A DNA stretch of 64,000 nt from Trichoplax adhaerens (Eukaryota; Placozoa; Uniplacotomia; Trichoplacea; Trichoplacidae), in contig NW_002060976.1 of NCBI RefSeq assembly GCF_000150275.1, positions 69,281-133,280 on the forward strand, given 5' to 3'. Below, piece by piece: positions 25,806-39,063 of the stretch; positions within the stretch are counted from its first letter, which is position 1; each line of letters begins with the position of its first letter. The notes beneath the pieces were generated by a model. That model saw only the letters and a program-made list of their open reading frames with translations, had not been told where the DNA came from and did no database searches. Made by a program: the position numbers and the translations under genes.

Positions 25806-28531
25806 ATGGGTAGCCCTCAAAACGAATCTGGCCAAGATTCACACAGTGAGTCCACTATTACCCGTAAGGAACATTTGAAAAGTGATTTTAGACAAGATAA
25901 TGACTTGACTGATGAAATGTTGCAAGATAGTGTTGACGATAAATCTGACAAGGACTCAAGTCAATATCGATATGGATGTGGTCCATGCCAGCCACAATGG
26001 CTACAGGTTTTAAATCATCGATTGTGGCTAGTTATCGTTATTTGCATATATGCTACTTTTGCTGGAATGCTTATGAGTGGATTTGCCGTAGGAACGGTTA
26101 CTTCGGTCGAGAAACGTTTCGGTCTGAGCAGTACAGAAACGGGAGCCATGCCATCGGCCGCTGAAGTTGCTAGTGCAGTAGTTGGAGTTACGGCTAGCTA
26201 TCTTGGTGATCGAGGGCATAAAGGAAGATATTTAAGCGTGGGTGCTTTAGTTATGGCAGTAGGAGCGTTCACTTATTCGATACCCCATTTCGCCACCGAA
26301 AAATATGTTGTCGCTAGTTTTTCCAGCAATTATACCGATTTATGTCTTGTCAATTCGTCGCTATTATCAGGCAGTTGTGATGCATCCTCATCAGTTTCCA
26401 GCAATTCCTATCTGCGTAATTTCTTTTTCCTGTTTCTAATCTCACAGTTATTGATGGGTGCAGGAAATAACTTGATCTGGAGTGTTGGTACTACTTATAT
26501 CGATGAGAATGTTCCTCCAGTCTCTTCGCCGTTATATGTTTCATCGCTCTTTGTTATTAGTATTATAGGCCCTTCGCTGGGCTATATTATCGTCGGGATC
26601 TTTCTAGATATGTTTGTTAACTGGCCAGAAGCAGCGCCACCAGGTAGATTGAATTGCTAATCATGCTCTTTGAGCTGAATAAATTATTAACAATTTGCAT
26701 GGACTACTTTAATCAATGTTCTTTAGAGCACGATAACTAATAAATTTAAAATTTTAATCGAAATATAAAGGTTTAACACCTCAAGATGCGCGATGGATTG
26801 GTGCCTGGTGGCTGTGCTTCGTCATCTCTGCTGTTTGCTTGCTTGCTGCGTCTATTCCTCTTTTCGGATTTCCACGTAAATTACCTGGCTATGAAGAATA
26901 CAAACGTATCCGACAAGAAGAAGCTAAAGCTACTAACAGAATTGATAAAGGATACGGCAACAGCGTTTCAGATTTTCTGAAAGCTAGTCGTGATTTATTC
27001 AAGAACGTTCCGTTTGTCTGCTTATTCATTTCTGGAACATTTGAGTTTCTCGCAGTCAATGGCGTAACTTGGTTTTTTCCAAAGATTTTAGAGACACAGT
27101 TTCGTTTACCTTCTTCTGAAGCTAGCCTTACTGTAGGTTACATTAGTATAGTTGGAGGATGCATTGGTATGTTGCTGGTAAGTAATGAATCAATGATTGT
27201 CGTAATAGCATTGAGGAACAATAAATCTCGCTGCAACCAATCTAAAATATGATTTGATTGCCAACTCTTGTCTTAATAATTCAACTTAGGGTGGAGTACT
27301 GTTGAGAGTCCTTAAATTAAAAGGTCGTGGTGCAACCAAATTAACTTGGATTATTGGTATATGTGATTGTATAGTTTTTACTGTTTTCCTACTCGGTTGT
27401 AATAATCTTCCTTTTGCTGGAGTCACCAGTCCTTACGGCAGTAATTCGTCAGTTACACTGTAAGTAATGCGCCAAGTTGCTTTCATGAGTATCTTTGTTT
27501 TCTTTTGATTTATGCTGATGTCTAGTACGTACTCCATCAATTAGAAATCACAGGGTAAACGCAGTTAATTTAACGGCATCCTGTAACACAGATTGTATGT
27601 GTAACAACGTCAAATATAATGCAATATGTGGATCCGATGGTAAAACCTATTATTCCCCATGTCATGCCGGCTGCACCAGTAGCTATGTCGATAGCAACCG
27701 TTCTGCAACTGTATGTTATCCTCAAGTAGATTACTTTATTTCTATTTTAAGTGATAGCTGTACTCTAAAGCAAAAGATCTAATTTCAAGTGCTTTATTTA
27801 GGAATATTTCATCGTTATTATAAGCATCGATACGTTTGAGCATATTTTTAAATGGATAGATAGAGCAGGTGCCGGTTTTCTTGTTGACGTTGATATTCTA
27901 TTTGTTTAGATTTACCACAACTGCAGTTGCATTCAAAATGTCAATCGGACAAAATATAGTTATGATGCTATCCAGGGATCATGTATCTCGGAATGCCCAC
28001 AATATACGCTATTTGTGATTGGTGCTTCTATTTCAATGGTCTCCATTATGGCTAAAACTGTTCCATCCATAGAAGCTATAATGAGGTAAGATAGCTGATA
28101 AGGGCTACAGATTCTGAAATTGGCTTCATTGATTTCACTTATTCCAATCTATTGATTCGTTATTGATAATACGTAGGTGTGTTGGTGATGATCAAAGATC
28201 CTATGCTCTGGGGCTTGTTTCGTCCTTGGTACGCTTAGCTGGAAATATACCAGGTCCGCTTATTATTGGAGCTTTTATTGATCAATCGTGTATCTTATGG
28301 ACACAAGAATGTAGCTCTACCCGTACATGTTGGTTATATGATAGCAGAAACTTGGCGAATTACCTTTATGGTTCTATGATTTTTGTTAAGATTGTATCTG
28401 TAACATTTTTTATATTGTCTTGGTGGTTCTATGATAAAGGTAACGGTAAAAGCTCGGGAGAAGAAAAGGATTTATGTGATATCCCGTTCGAAAAAGCGAA
28501 TAATATTGCTACGGAAGCAACTCGTATTTAA
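25806..28531 (+). CDS. Organic anion transporter (OATP/SLCO), tandem copy 3
   Basis: Third OATP-family carrier in the array. Exons 25806-26643, 26771-27177, 27290-27459, 27554-27710, 27910-28085 and 28177-28531 join in frame to about 700 residues. ATG 25806 is the first in-frame ATG; it gives a cytosolic N-terminus some 20 residues longer than copy 2, rich in D, E and S. Landmarks: RYGCGPCQP, FAGMLMSGFAVGT, LLMGAGNNLIW, DARWIGAWW at the start of exon 2, the Kazal-like cysteine loop CNNVKYNAICGSDGKTYYSP in exon 4, IYHNCSCIQN in exon 5 and LAGNIPGPLIIGAFIDQSC in exon 6. It is very close to copy 2 in coding sequence and even in parts of introns 2-5, so the duplication that made copies 2 and 3 is the younger one. 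Confidence 0.93.
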
Positions 28532-31500
28532 AGCAGTTCAATGCAATAGAACCTTTAAAACATAATCGGTTTCTTAAGTTGATATAGTCAAACTTGACCT
28601 GTCAAACTTAGACTGCAACCATGACTGGAATCCTTCTATGCTACATCAAACGATAAAAACCGTTTAAGATCATCTTAGATATACACATAGCAGTGCATGT
28701 ATATACGGTATGTAATATCCTTTGATAGGGTAGCCATATCCAATTTTCCATGTTATGACAAGTTTGTAAAATTTGATGTAGATCCATTATGCACTGGCAT
28801 TATTTTGTTAGTTTGATATCAGTGTTAAGCATTAATTGAAAATATAATAGTAGATTAGTCAATCTTGTAATATAATTGTGGGTAATGCTCGCCATTTTAC
28901 CCTTTGTTAGAAGGAAACTTAACGAATTTTCTGCTCTATTACAGTATGTGACTGTGTTGTAGGCAATAGTCGTACTTGTTTCATTGATATTGTTGAATAA
29001 AATTGACTAGCGTATTATTGGACACTTTATTTAGTAATGTTTGCTAATTGATGTGAGTAAACCTTAATGAATCAAGTCAAGGTGTTTTCATCAGCATTCA
29101 CGATGGCAAAATGGCCATTTGTTGAGGACTGCTATTCGTACTATGCCTGATAATTTGATGAGCATTTTGAAGTTTTACTCTTCAATTTTAACATTCTATG
29201 AAATATCATTATCATGGATCAGTTTACACTTGCTCGAAGTTATAGATTTAATTTAAAAATGCGCTCAAATGATTTGGAATCATGCTATCCTAGTACAGTA
29301 CATGAATTGAAGCTAGTAATTCCAGTTACCGCTTTCAAATATCGCTATAGTTGCATCATATTCAATAAAATGCAATACTGAACTAACAACATGATTTATA
29401 TGTGTCTGTATGCATTTCAATGATACGATCAAATCGGATATTGACATCAGTCATGATTACTTCTTGTCAATACAATTGTCTGTTTGGATCAAGGTTCAAG
29501 TTTGAACCAGGCAGGCATGATACAGACCTTTCGGCAAGTTAAGACTTGTTATGCGCGCTGCAATACTATAACGTTATGAAATCTTTTCCTTGATAGAAGG
29601 ATGGGATTTTTATTGACATAAATAACTTGCTAAGTATTAAAGAATTGGCTCATGGTGATCTCTCCATTTCTATAACTATCATAGTACTTTCTTGATTCAC
29701 TAGTTTCGATAACCCGATAGCCAACTTTGCATCTACACTATTTTGTAAGTATAAAGTTGTGAATGGTCATATAATTATTTACCTTAAAAGTATTCAATTA
29801 ATATTCGTCAATAGCCATGAATTTCTCCATACGGATTGATTGTGTACTTATCTAAAGGAAATGAAAATCAACTCTCATGCCTACTGTACTCTATCTCTCT
29901 TCAATTCCATTTATTCGCAGCTTCAAATGAAATAGCCAATATGAAGAAGAATTCCTTGACGACATAGTAACTGCCCACTTCCACTTTAGTATGGATCAAA
30001 GTAGATTATCCTATTGGCAATGACTGCACCATTTTCAATGCCTATGAGTTACATCGCCATAGCATTTAGAGTCAGAAGGGAAATCACAACTATAAAAATT
30101 TTTCCCTTTCCACCTTTCACTCTTGGCCGAAAAGAAACTTGCAAGCTTAGGCGTAAAGTTTATTAGCAGATATCACATAAACTAGGGCTTAATCCCTTAT
30201 GTTTATAACATTTGAGTAAGGAATATAATCGCTTCTTGTAGATAGAGTAAAAACTTTGCTTTATAAATCTATACAGTATATAGACAGCTTGATTCTAGGC
30301 TTACTTAAAATGTCATTTATATTGTGAATAAGCCGTTACTATTGTATCAAAGTATAAAACACGAAATTTATTACTACAATCAAATGTACTCGTGGACATA
30401 GCTTTTTACCATCTAATAACAGTTCAATTTTCTACTTTATAGAATATGAAACTATACTTCCGTATTCAAAAAGAACACTTTCAGTTTAAAATAGGAATAA
30501 ATGTGTCTTTAGATAAACATGTTCACCTTTAAAACTTTAGGATTCAATCTAAACTTTAGATATTATAAAAATTGACGGTGTGTTACAGAGTATTTCTTTT
30601 AGATGAATACCCGAAATGTATCAAAAAAGACCTACGAAAGTATTGATGAGATTTCGTTTTAATAGCATTGGATTTATTGGGTAGAATGGTATCTATCATG
30701 TAGTACTAGTAAAGAAAACAGTATGATTTGGGTTAACAGATATTCTACGACCTATATTCTTCATGGAGACGTGGAAAATTCGATTTTCTGGATTTGTAAA
30801 TTAAAATTGAAAATGTCTAAGCTGTACAGTAGACAAAGAACGTTCATAGAATATGAGAATGTGAAAGTTTTCCGAAATAATTACATGGATATAAATAAAT
30901 ATTTTTTAATCTAATTAGTTCTAATCATCAAATTAGACTATTGTTTACATTTTGTTATTGCATTTGAAACAATCATTTTTGCTCATGTTATATAGTATAG
31001 AAGTAATTGTCCGTTAATAGAACTTGAAAACGATCCATATTAAGTCTTATTTATATTTTCCTAATGTGAATGACTAACCTATAGAATAATGAAGCCAGGT
31101 AAACAAAGAATGAATTCTACAGATTTATGTGTATTATTTTCAAGATTGTTAATTAATTGATAATACTTCTCTAATTGCGTAATTTGAAGGTTTAGTACCA
31201 GTAGCGCATGCGGCGAACTGTTAGAAACTTATTGTCTAAGCAGTGACAGATAGCTCTTGAATTGTTTTCAATTTTATCCAATCGCTATTTACTACTCAGT
31301 ATTATGAACTACTACATGTTTTATTATGACTCCTAAGGTAGAAAATCGTAGAGAAATCATATCTGCGATTACAGTTGTACTTGAATCTTGTTTCATACAA
31401 ATCGTCGTGAAATTGATTACTCTCTAAAGATAATCTAATTCAATCATCTAGTTTACGTGGCTTAACAGCTTTTGACCGGTGTTCAGAGAAAATCAAAATT

Positions 31501-32684
31501 AAGCCTTCTCCGATAATTAGATACGCTAATAAAGGTCGTTTGGAAGGCGGAATTTTGTCTAGATTTCAGTTGCTTCAGCATTTTAAGGAATTTTTGACTA
31601 TGCTAAAGCAACTGAAATTCAATTCTACATATTCAAAATTTAAGTTGATTTGGCTGCAATAATGGCCGTCAAAAAGCCATTATGGCACTTTCTTTGGCCA
31701 TTAGCGTACGCTGTACCCGGTACTAGTTTTAAACTGAACATTTTCTACTGGGTTTGAGTATGAAAGTTTAACTCTACTTTGGGTAGCCATACTCGTACAG
31801 TATTCTTCGAACTATACTGGAGTAACAAGTTGCCAGCCTATAGGGACTATAGTACTAGAAAGAAAGATTCGAAATGGAAATCTGCAGATCTATCATTTTT
31901 CTGGTCGTTCTATACTACAACTTTACTGCTGAGAGCGTATACACTATACTCTCACTATACAGTAGAATTAAATCAATCAAAGCAGCTTGTGTGGATGATA
32001 ATGATGGACGGTGACACTCACTGTGTATCGTTTCAGATCTACGTTTCAGCACGGTTTCACTTGAAGTGGCCAGTCCGTTGAAACAGTAAAACTGATGCGG
32101 GTTTTCACTGTAATGACAGGATTTGTATGAGTTTGTGGAATGGGACTGTAGAGGGAACGTTACCGTTGACAAGATTAGTATGAGATCTACCGTTACCACT
32201 GAAGAGATACACTATAACAAATGAAAAACGTTACGACAAAACCATACAGTACAATTTGACCACTTTACAGTATGTCGCGACTGGGCACAATGGGCAGAGA
32301 GCAAGCATTTCTCGGACGGATGTACAACGGATATGCCAGGCAACCTTCAAAAGGAATTGATTGCATCCACGTGGACCTTCACTTCGTTCGCCTTCTGCTG
32401 GTAGTTAATTGAGCTAATCGAACTCTGCGTTGCAAGTTGAACATGGATCCAGCATGGAGCAGATGAGAATTCTACTTAATCAAGTTAGAATGGTGATACA
32501 CAATGGAAGGAAAGTCGCTTGATGTATTGAAGCAAGCTCAAGGTAAAATAGTTTTCAAGTTATGCACAGTAGATGAGTAGAGGTTCGCCTTGTAAGGAAG
32601 TTCGGATGACCGAGCGAGAATCTTATGAGGTGATCGGAAAATTCTGCTTAACACGATTAAACCATGCTAGAATAGTAGAATGTC
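28532..32684. other. Gene-poor stretch after OATP copy 3
   Basis: No exon or RNA gene that I can support. Open stretches at 30723-30914 (+), 31779-32081 (+) and 31915-32199 (-) have no motif and no splice context. The sequence around 31797-32280 is richer in TACAGTA-type words. An ATG at 32503 starts a short frame that runs into a GTAAAA donor-like word, which might be a first exon, but no partner exon was found. Confidence 0.45.
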
Positions 32685-33275
32685 ATGATGATAGAGGTAG
32701 ATTTAGACTAGAGTCTCTGATCAATAAATATGACGAGTCTACCCTTGGCTGTCTGAAACATTCTTGACCTAATAGCTCCAAAGTCGGGTTTCGAGAGATT
32801 AGGTTGATTTGTCTAGGTAGTAGTGGCTGATCGACAATTTCAGTTTGATGCCATGTATTACGTTGAGTAAGAATGTTTGTAATAAGGGCGTTGCAATTTT
32901 ATTTCTTTAATGTAGTGGCAGTGAAGATGGTCCTGGATGGGCGATACTGAAAGGAAGCGTCGGATAAATGGGAGCGAGAATTGGGTATTTTCCGGGATCA
33001 ATTCTATTTCATGGACCAACCAATGGAATTGACCCATTTTCCGATGGCGTGCTTGCCATGTTGTATGCGGTAAGTTACAACGGCGAAGAACATCGAGATG
33101 CAGCTCAAATTTGACACTAGCTTAGTGTAGGATCATTGATGACACAAGATGACGATCTGAAATCATGTTACTTACTTTAGCACGATCGAAATTCTTTCGC
33201 TTGGCTAAAACGTAACTATGATTTGTTTTGATGGACATTCGAGGCATTTGTCTGAGATCATCTTGCTACATTGAT
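32685..33275. repeat. Dispersed duplicated blocks, first copy
   Basis: Two blocks in this interval recur downstream. Block A (about 32685-32760, with agactagagtctctgatc and ctacccttggctgtctga) matches about 33994-34075. Block B (about 33127-33275, with gatgacacaagatgacga, catgttacttactttagcac, gatcgaaattctttcgctt and ttcgaggcatttgtctgaga) matches about 34527-34672. The spacing is 1309 bases for A and 1403 for B. The block A plus-strand frame is open for about 60 codons (32573-32767), but the second copy has a stop in that frame. Confidence 0.75.
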
Positions 33276-33993
33276 ATAGATTATAAGTAACACCGGATAA
33301 TTATCATATATATGAAATTAGTATACACAACATTTGATATAATATATAATTGGAAATGCACTGTACAATTTTCACGTCATTGCCGTGGTTTGCATCACCG
33401 ACTGCAGTTCTTCTTTTACTAGTCCTAGCTCTTACAGTAGAATTAACGATTATGATGTATTTTCCCTTTTAGCTTTCTTTGACGGCGTTGGAACTGAGAA
33501 AATGGAAATAAGATGTGATCCGCCGTTACCATGCAGAGGTCTATACTCCTCATCCACCATTTGACTAGCATAATATGGCGTAAGTCTGAGATATTCTGTA
33601 CACAGTGATTACGTGTATGAAAACGCCCTTTTCAGCCATAATTTAGCCACCATTCGTGTGTAATAGTGCTGCTGCAAACATTATGAATAACATTACAGGA
33701 AGTAGGTGTATCGCTTGGAATACTTTAGCCTTGACTGCGTTAATATACACATTTATATCGTACCAGTTATGACTATATATTGTATCATGCAGTAATTATT
33801 TAGCTATCTGTAATACAAGGCGGTTAATATATACTTTTTAATGGCATGATACCGCAGGGACTACCGTACTTAGTATTTTAACCAGGCAGTAGTGGGTATA
33901 GGACCTAGTCAGGGCGTCTGCTAAAGAAAACCTTAAAAACAAAATACGTTCTCCAAAACTGTATTCCATAATAGCAACGATACAAAGAATGCG

Positions 33994-34672
33994 ATGATGA
34001 TTAAGGTAGATTTAGACTAGAGTCTCTGATCTTCTACTATGACGATTCTACCCTTGGCTGTCTGAATGCATTCTTAACGACACGGCCAGTCTGCAGTATG
34101 CACTACAGGACTGACAGTCTGTATTTGCTGCTACAGATCGCGATGTGGCTGTTCAACTTGCTATGTAGTTATGCAATTTATCCCTACAAATGTAGAATTA
34201 AAGATGAGTAACTGTAATGGTCTCGTCATATTAGCCACCTGCTGGACTATACTACTACAATTAGCTGAGATCAGGACAGTAACCTCCAATCTTCAAAATT
34301 GTTAGTTAATTCATAATTTCCTTGAATGTTACATTTTGTAGGAATCTTTGTTGCATTCCTTAAAACATGAATGGAAGGCTACAAAATGATATTCCAGAAC
34401 ATTGTTGAATTTTGTGGAATAACGATTGCGACGGTAATGGATAGAACAGTCTTAAAACGTGTTCTCATTAAGTGAACGGTTAATTTCGATCAGATAAAAC
34501 TGTGATAATTTCGTCTTTTAGCTTTGTTTGTGATCGTTGATGACACAAGATGACGAGTCTGAAATCATGTTACTTACTTTAGCACGATCGAAATTCTTTC
34601 GCTTGAGCTAAATCGTAGCCATGATCTGGTTTGATGTACATTCGAGGCATTTGTCTGAGATCATATGTTGAC
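33994..34672. repeat. Dispersed duplicated blocks, second copy
   Basis: Partner of the interval at 32685-33275: block A at about 33994-34075 and block B at about 34527-34672, in the same order and orientation. The pair is best read as one old tandem duplication of about 1.3-1.4 kb with later indels between the blocks. I could not identify the source; there are no terminal inverted repeats or transposase frame. Confidence 0.75.
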
Positions 34673-37332
34673 GTTAATTAATTAAGGGTTGATCAGAAGT
34701 TTTGTACAGTCTGTAAAGAGACGACTAAAGATTCTCAATTAACTACCGTAATTGTTATGATGATGTTTACAGTTTACAACTTTTGTCGCTTTGTATTAGG
34801 TTTATGGATATTAACTGAAACCATCTTCCGTAGCAACAATGGTGATTGTCTGTCCACCACGTCAGGGTCTGTTCTTCCGATTGGCCACTGAATTGTTTTG
34901 CAAACATATAATGAACGAAACAGTCTGTAGTATAACAATGCGATTATACCCTTGTAAATAAATTTATAGTAGGCAGAAAAACTTGGCTTCTGCTCTAAAT
35001 TGTAGAAGTCTAGATCATCAGCTGTTGTGCTTTAGTTAAGGACTGATTGCTGGCTATCGTAGCTATTAACGTATAAATATATTGGGTCTACTTTGACTTT
35101 GTTATTCTAATTTAATTTTAATTGCCTTACTGCTGTTTCAATGCATCTTGCTAAACCACAAAGAAATATAATATCAACCATGTTGTATCGGTACGATAAC
35201 TTCTGTTAAAATTCTTAGCAAAGACTTTTTATCGATGATTGGAGTTAATTTTTATCTCTTGAAAATACCATATGCAAATACTATTTCTTGTCGACGTGTT
35301 TTATCTAACTCATTATTTAATAAATTCAGTAATGAAAGTCTCCCGAAATGATTTACTTATTGATATGACGGTTAAGATATTTTCTTAAAATTTACGAATA
35401 TTTATAGACATCCACTGCTTAATAGCAATTTTCTTAGTAATAATGGAGACTTTTAGACCTCACTATTTAGTTCTCCAATGAATGAATTACTCCTCAATCT
35501 AACATTTCAACGCTTTTGTACATTATCGCTCATAGTTTGGATGCTATGCTTTCGTTGTCACCATATTTTTATTTTAATACATGACATATCATGCCAATAC
35601 GTAATTTAATTCTCTATTTTAACTCGCATTGATCGTAGAGCTAGTGGAAGTGCTGCTTTATTACTCTAGATAATACAATACGCGTATTTCGTTTCCCTAG
35701 ATGCAAACAACTGTAACATTACTGTATAATTCCAGGGTAAATCTTGATGCCAAAAGATACGGTTAAGATTGTCTTGTGATACTAGTACTGAACCTCCTCG
35801 ATCCAATTATTTTTTACAGATTCATTTCCAAAATTTATATCAGCCCAGCTGAATGATCAAATTGATTAACTTTTGATACCGAGCATATTTTAAAATTGCG
35901 AAGTATTTGCCACAATAATTTCCTGAATTATTGCATCTAACTTTATTACACACTGAAATATTAGAAATTACTTAATTCAAGTACGGTATTCATACTCATT
36001 TATAGATTTCACTAATATTACAATTATCGACTTTCATCGAGCGTGATTGCAGAGTACAGTATGTAGACATTCCGTATTTAAAGCAGGATCAAAAAATTTA
36101 TTGACTAATGCATTAAAATAAGACATGTTGAATAAATGTGAGAACTGCCGTTGATAGGTAGTAATGGAAATTATATGACAATGTGAAGCAGTAATGAAGT
36201 GACGATAGATTATATTAATGCCTGCTTAATGATTAACTATGATTGGTTAATAGTTTGTTATATTGGAATATTGTTACGTAACCTTTATACTTTAGGCTTA
36301 CATGAGTTAGTATGAGAGACTCAAAGATTTATATTGGAAAACCGCGCAGAGCCAATTTTGTATGAAATTTGAAAAGATAGATGCTAGTTAGAGATATCTT
36401 AAGGCAGTCGCCTGCCACATATTTTACTGCTTCTGTTGCATTTAGATCTACTCGCGAACCTTTTAATTAATACATGCAATAAGTAAAACTATTACCCGAA
36501 TCTATTAATTAAAGTTAATTTTGGAATAACAATAGTAGGTCTAATAGTAGGGATTATTACAGTGATCAATCTACGAAATCGAATCTATGTATCTGATTTA
36601 AAAATTACTTCAGCGATATTCATAGTGATAAAATAGAGACAGCTGCTATTCCAGTTCATTGTGAACCAATACAGACAGCGATAGATATCACTTGCTGTTG
36701 CTAAGAGCTCTAGATATAGAGCAGCTGAATATTACGACATAGCACGACGATAGCAGTTGTTGGTGAGTTCTTGTAGTCATAGATTAGGGAATAAATTTTA
36801 AATGTTAAAAAGTAACATTTTTTATAAATTTATTTTTAATAAAGAGATAAAACTGTAGATTTATAATTCATGTTGTAATCTTCTTTTAAATACAAATATC
36901 TTTTAATAGGATAATACAAAAAAGTATTGATGGTGCACCTTATTAAATCTAGGGGGTATTAATTTCCCTAGTACGATAGATAATACACCAGGTTTAGTTA
37001 ATCGATCTACAGTTCATGAAATATACTGTAAGTTATTGAATGAAGAGAGACTTAGCTAGGTTTGATTTCTCAGTAGTTCAAAATTCCAATAAATAAAGAA
37101 AGTATAAGTTGTTGTTTGAAGAAATGAAAAATAAACAGTGATTAACAAAATACTTATAAAAATTACCTACAACTAAGGTATTTATCTTCAGTTCCTACGT
37201 GCTAGCTAATTTGCCAACTAAGTACCAAAACTTTAATTACTCATTTTTAAATGAAATTATCATTAGATTAATTGGTAAATTTACACGGATGTGTACCTTC
37301 TCTAATTGGATTAGCCATAATTTATTTTTATT
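34673..37332. other. Non-coding stretch
   Basis: AT-rich DNA with no recognisable exon, RNA gene or repeat array. Contains scattered TACAGTA/TACTGTA words only. Confidence 0.45.
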
Positions 37333-37825
37333 TTATTTTACAATTGCATGGAACAGCTCTTTGATGAGTTTAAAATTTAACTTACCAAAATTAATTTTCC
37401 AATTTAATGCTACATCTAGCCTGATTTGATTAAGCAACGATATTTGCTTTGCGGCATCTTTGGCGTTTAGCTTCAATTCTGATCTTAGCGATTGTAATTC
37501 GTCTAATCCGCTTCCCATTATGGCGTTGCAAAATATATAATAGTCGACGTCGTCAGTCCTATTGAGCATTTCCCATAATGCAATATTTCATTCACTTTTT
37601 AGTTGCAAGGCATCAATTTCTTTAATTTTTTGCGCTTAAAATTCCTTTCGAGTATAATTGTTGTTTTATTTTGTCATATGGATTACAGATTAAAAATTCT
37701 TGACGATAAAACTTTAATTTATTTTGCTGCACTTCACAAAATGGTAGAGGGCTTGATAAAATTTGCACCAGAAATAGAAAATAATCGATTAATGAGAGAA
37801 TTTTTGAAATACAACTAGCGTACAT
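37333..37825 (-). pseudogene. Broken CARD (caspase recruitment domain) reading frame
   Basis: Read on the minus strand, two overlapping open frames together spell one CARD-like six-helix domain. The first part (37825 down to about 37620) has LKFYRQEFL, then DKIKQQLYSKGILSA, which matches CARD helices 1-2. The frame then stops after an A6 run. One frame over, the text resumes as KEIDALQLKSE, meets a TGA near 37600, and continues as NIALWEMLNRTDD and YYIFCNAIMGSGLDEL, the typical helix 4-5 pattern of CARDs (x-FC-x-A-hydrophobic-xx-G). There are thus two disruptions in about 90 residues: a one-base length change in an A run and an in-frame TGA. No flanking exons were found. Either a pseudogene or, less likely, a real exon with assembly errors. 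The opposite-strand open frame at 37603-37818 is its shadow. Confidence 0.55.
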
Positions 37826-38327
37826 GTTACAGATGAATCTTGTTTAGAACTAAATTATAGTTTTAAGATGTAATTGATACTGGTTATAAATTTAAATCTA
37901 GAAATATCCAAACGTTGTTAGCTGACGGTTACAGGGTTAAACTGGAGGTAGATTGCATTTTAAATAGAGCTGAGCTTCTACATTTACGTAATCGTTGAAA
38001 TAGCAACGAACGTTAGATCAACTTGGCGACTACAGATTAATTTAATTTTCTTTGCAGTACGGTAGCAAGTGCGGGGAGTTGGTGTCGGAATATTGCTCAT
38101 TTTGTTGCAGTAAATATATCATGATCATTTGTTATCATAAAGTCTGGTAATTATATCAGCAACTTTACAAATACTTATAAGAAATTGTATCAGTACTGGC
38201 ATTAAAAATTATCTTGAAGATGCCATAGAATCGAGAGGTAATTACTCAAGAATAGAGCAACGATGTAGACATTTTATAGCCACGAATTAACCTTTAGAAA
38301 GTTAGTACAAACTGTAATTGCTTTTAG

Positions 38328-38502
38328 ATGAAAAAATAGCACCACGTAGATGTAAAAGATATATTTTTGTAATTAAAAACATCTTTGATTTTGCTGATAT
38401 GCAGCTATTGCCTTTAGAAAATTTTCGAAAACAATGCGATTTATACAGATTTACAGGATGTGTCTTTACGATCAAACTTAATTCAACGGATTTGTTTCTT
38501 TA
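38328..38502 (+). other. Coding-like plus-strand fragment, unassigned
   Basis: An open frame after an acceptor-like tgcttttag encodes a basic then hydrophobic stretch (APRRCKRYIFVIKNIFDFA) and ends at a TAA. The composition looks more coding than its surroundings, and frames just upstream (about 37915-37995 and 38180-38300) have a similar flavour but are interrupted. No family recognised; may be another relic. Confidence 0.25.
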
Positions 38503-38561
38503 ATACAGTCAATAAGTCATTTTGCGAATACAAATATGTTCGCTTCAGAAAATGAACTCAC

Positions 38562-39063
38562 CATCTTCATATGTTAACCATTTACGTGGCCTATCGTAGC
38601 CATCTTCAGAACTGGAATGATTTCTTTTTCTTTTATTGTCAAAAGTTGAAGATGGCGACGCAATAAGCGCATGGGAGCCAAGTTTCGAACTATTCCTGCA
38701 GTTAGAATCATCTACAGTAGATCGATATCCGCCTTCATCTCCTAAAGAAAAATAATATGAAATGATCACGATATTTAGATTTTAATGGTAGACATGGGTT
38801 GATACGATTTGAATGCACTTAAACGAAAAAAATACTCATGTATGTGATATAAACTTAGTATTCGCAATTCAGGTAAAGTGTACTAAAGTTGAAATGAAGA
38901 AGTTTCTAATACTACTAGTGCAAACTCCCGTCGCTTTGCTGACGGTTTACGATAATGTGCTCATTTAACAGATAGTATTACCATTTGATAGACCTGTCGG
39001 TTCAGGACTATTATCATTCAATTCCTTGGATTTCGCTATTACCATTGGTGTTACATCTTTCAT
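38562..39063 (-). CDS. Two-exon N-terminal fragment of an unrecognised gene
   Basis: Two minus-strand exons fit together. Exon A (39063-38994) starts with ATG, MKDVTPMVIAKSKEL, and ends in phase 1 before a weak donor (gtctat). Exon B (38741-38562) follows a good acceptor (tttctttag), begins in the matching phase and ends before a consensus donor gtgagt. Together they encode about 83 residues, acidic and serine-rich with a basic patch (NKRKRNHSSSEDG) resembling a nuclear localisation signal. The continuation after 38562 could not be found; the CARD relic at 37825-37333 does not join in phase. No function is assigned. Confidence 0.4.

Noticed and set aside
32573-32767. 64-codon frame over duplicated block A as a gene
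   Set aside because: The second copy has a stop in the same frame and no domain was recognised.
37603-37818. Plus-strand frame with MDYRLKILDDKTLIYFAAL
   Set aside because: It is the antisense of the CARD helix 1-2 region on the minus strand, which matches a known domain.
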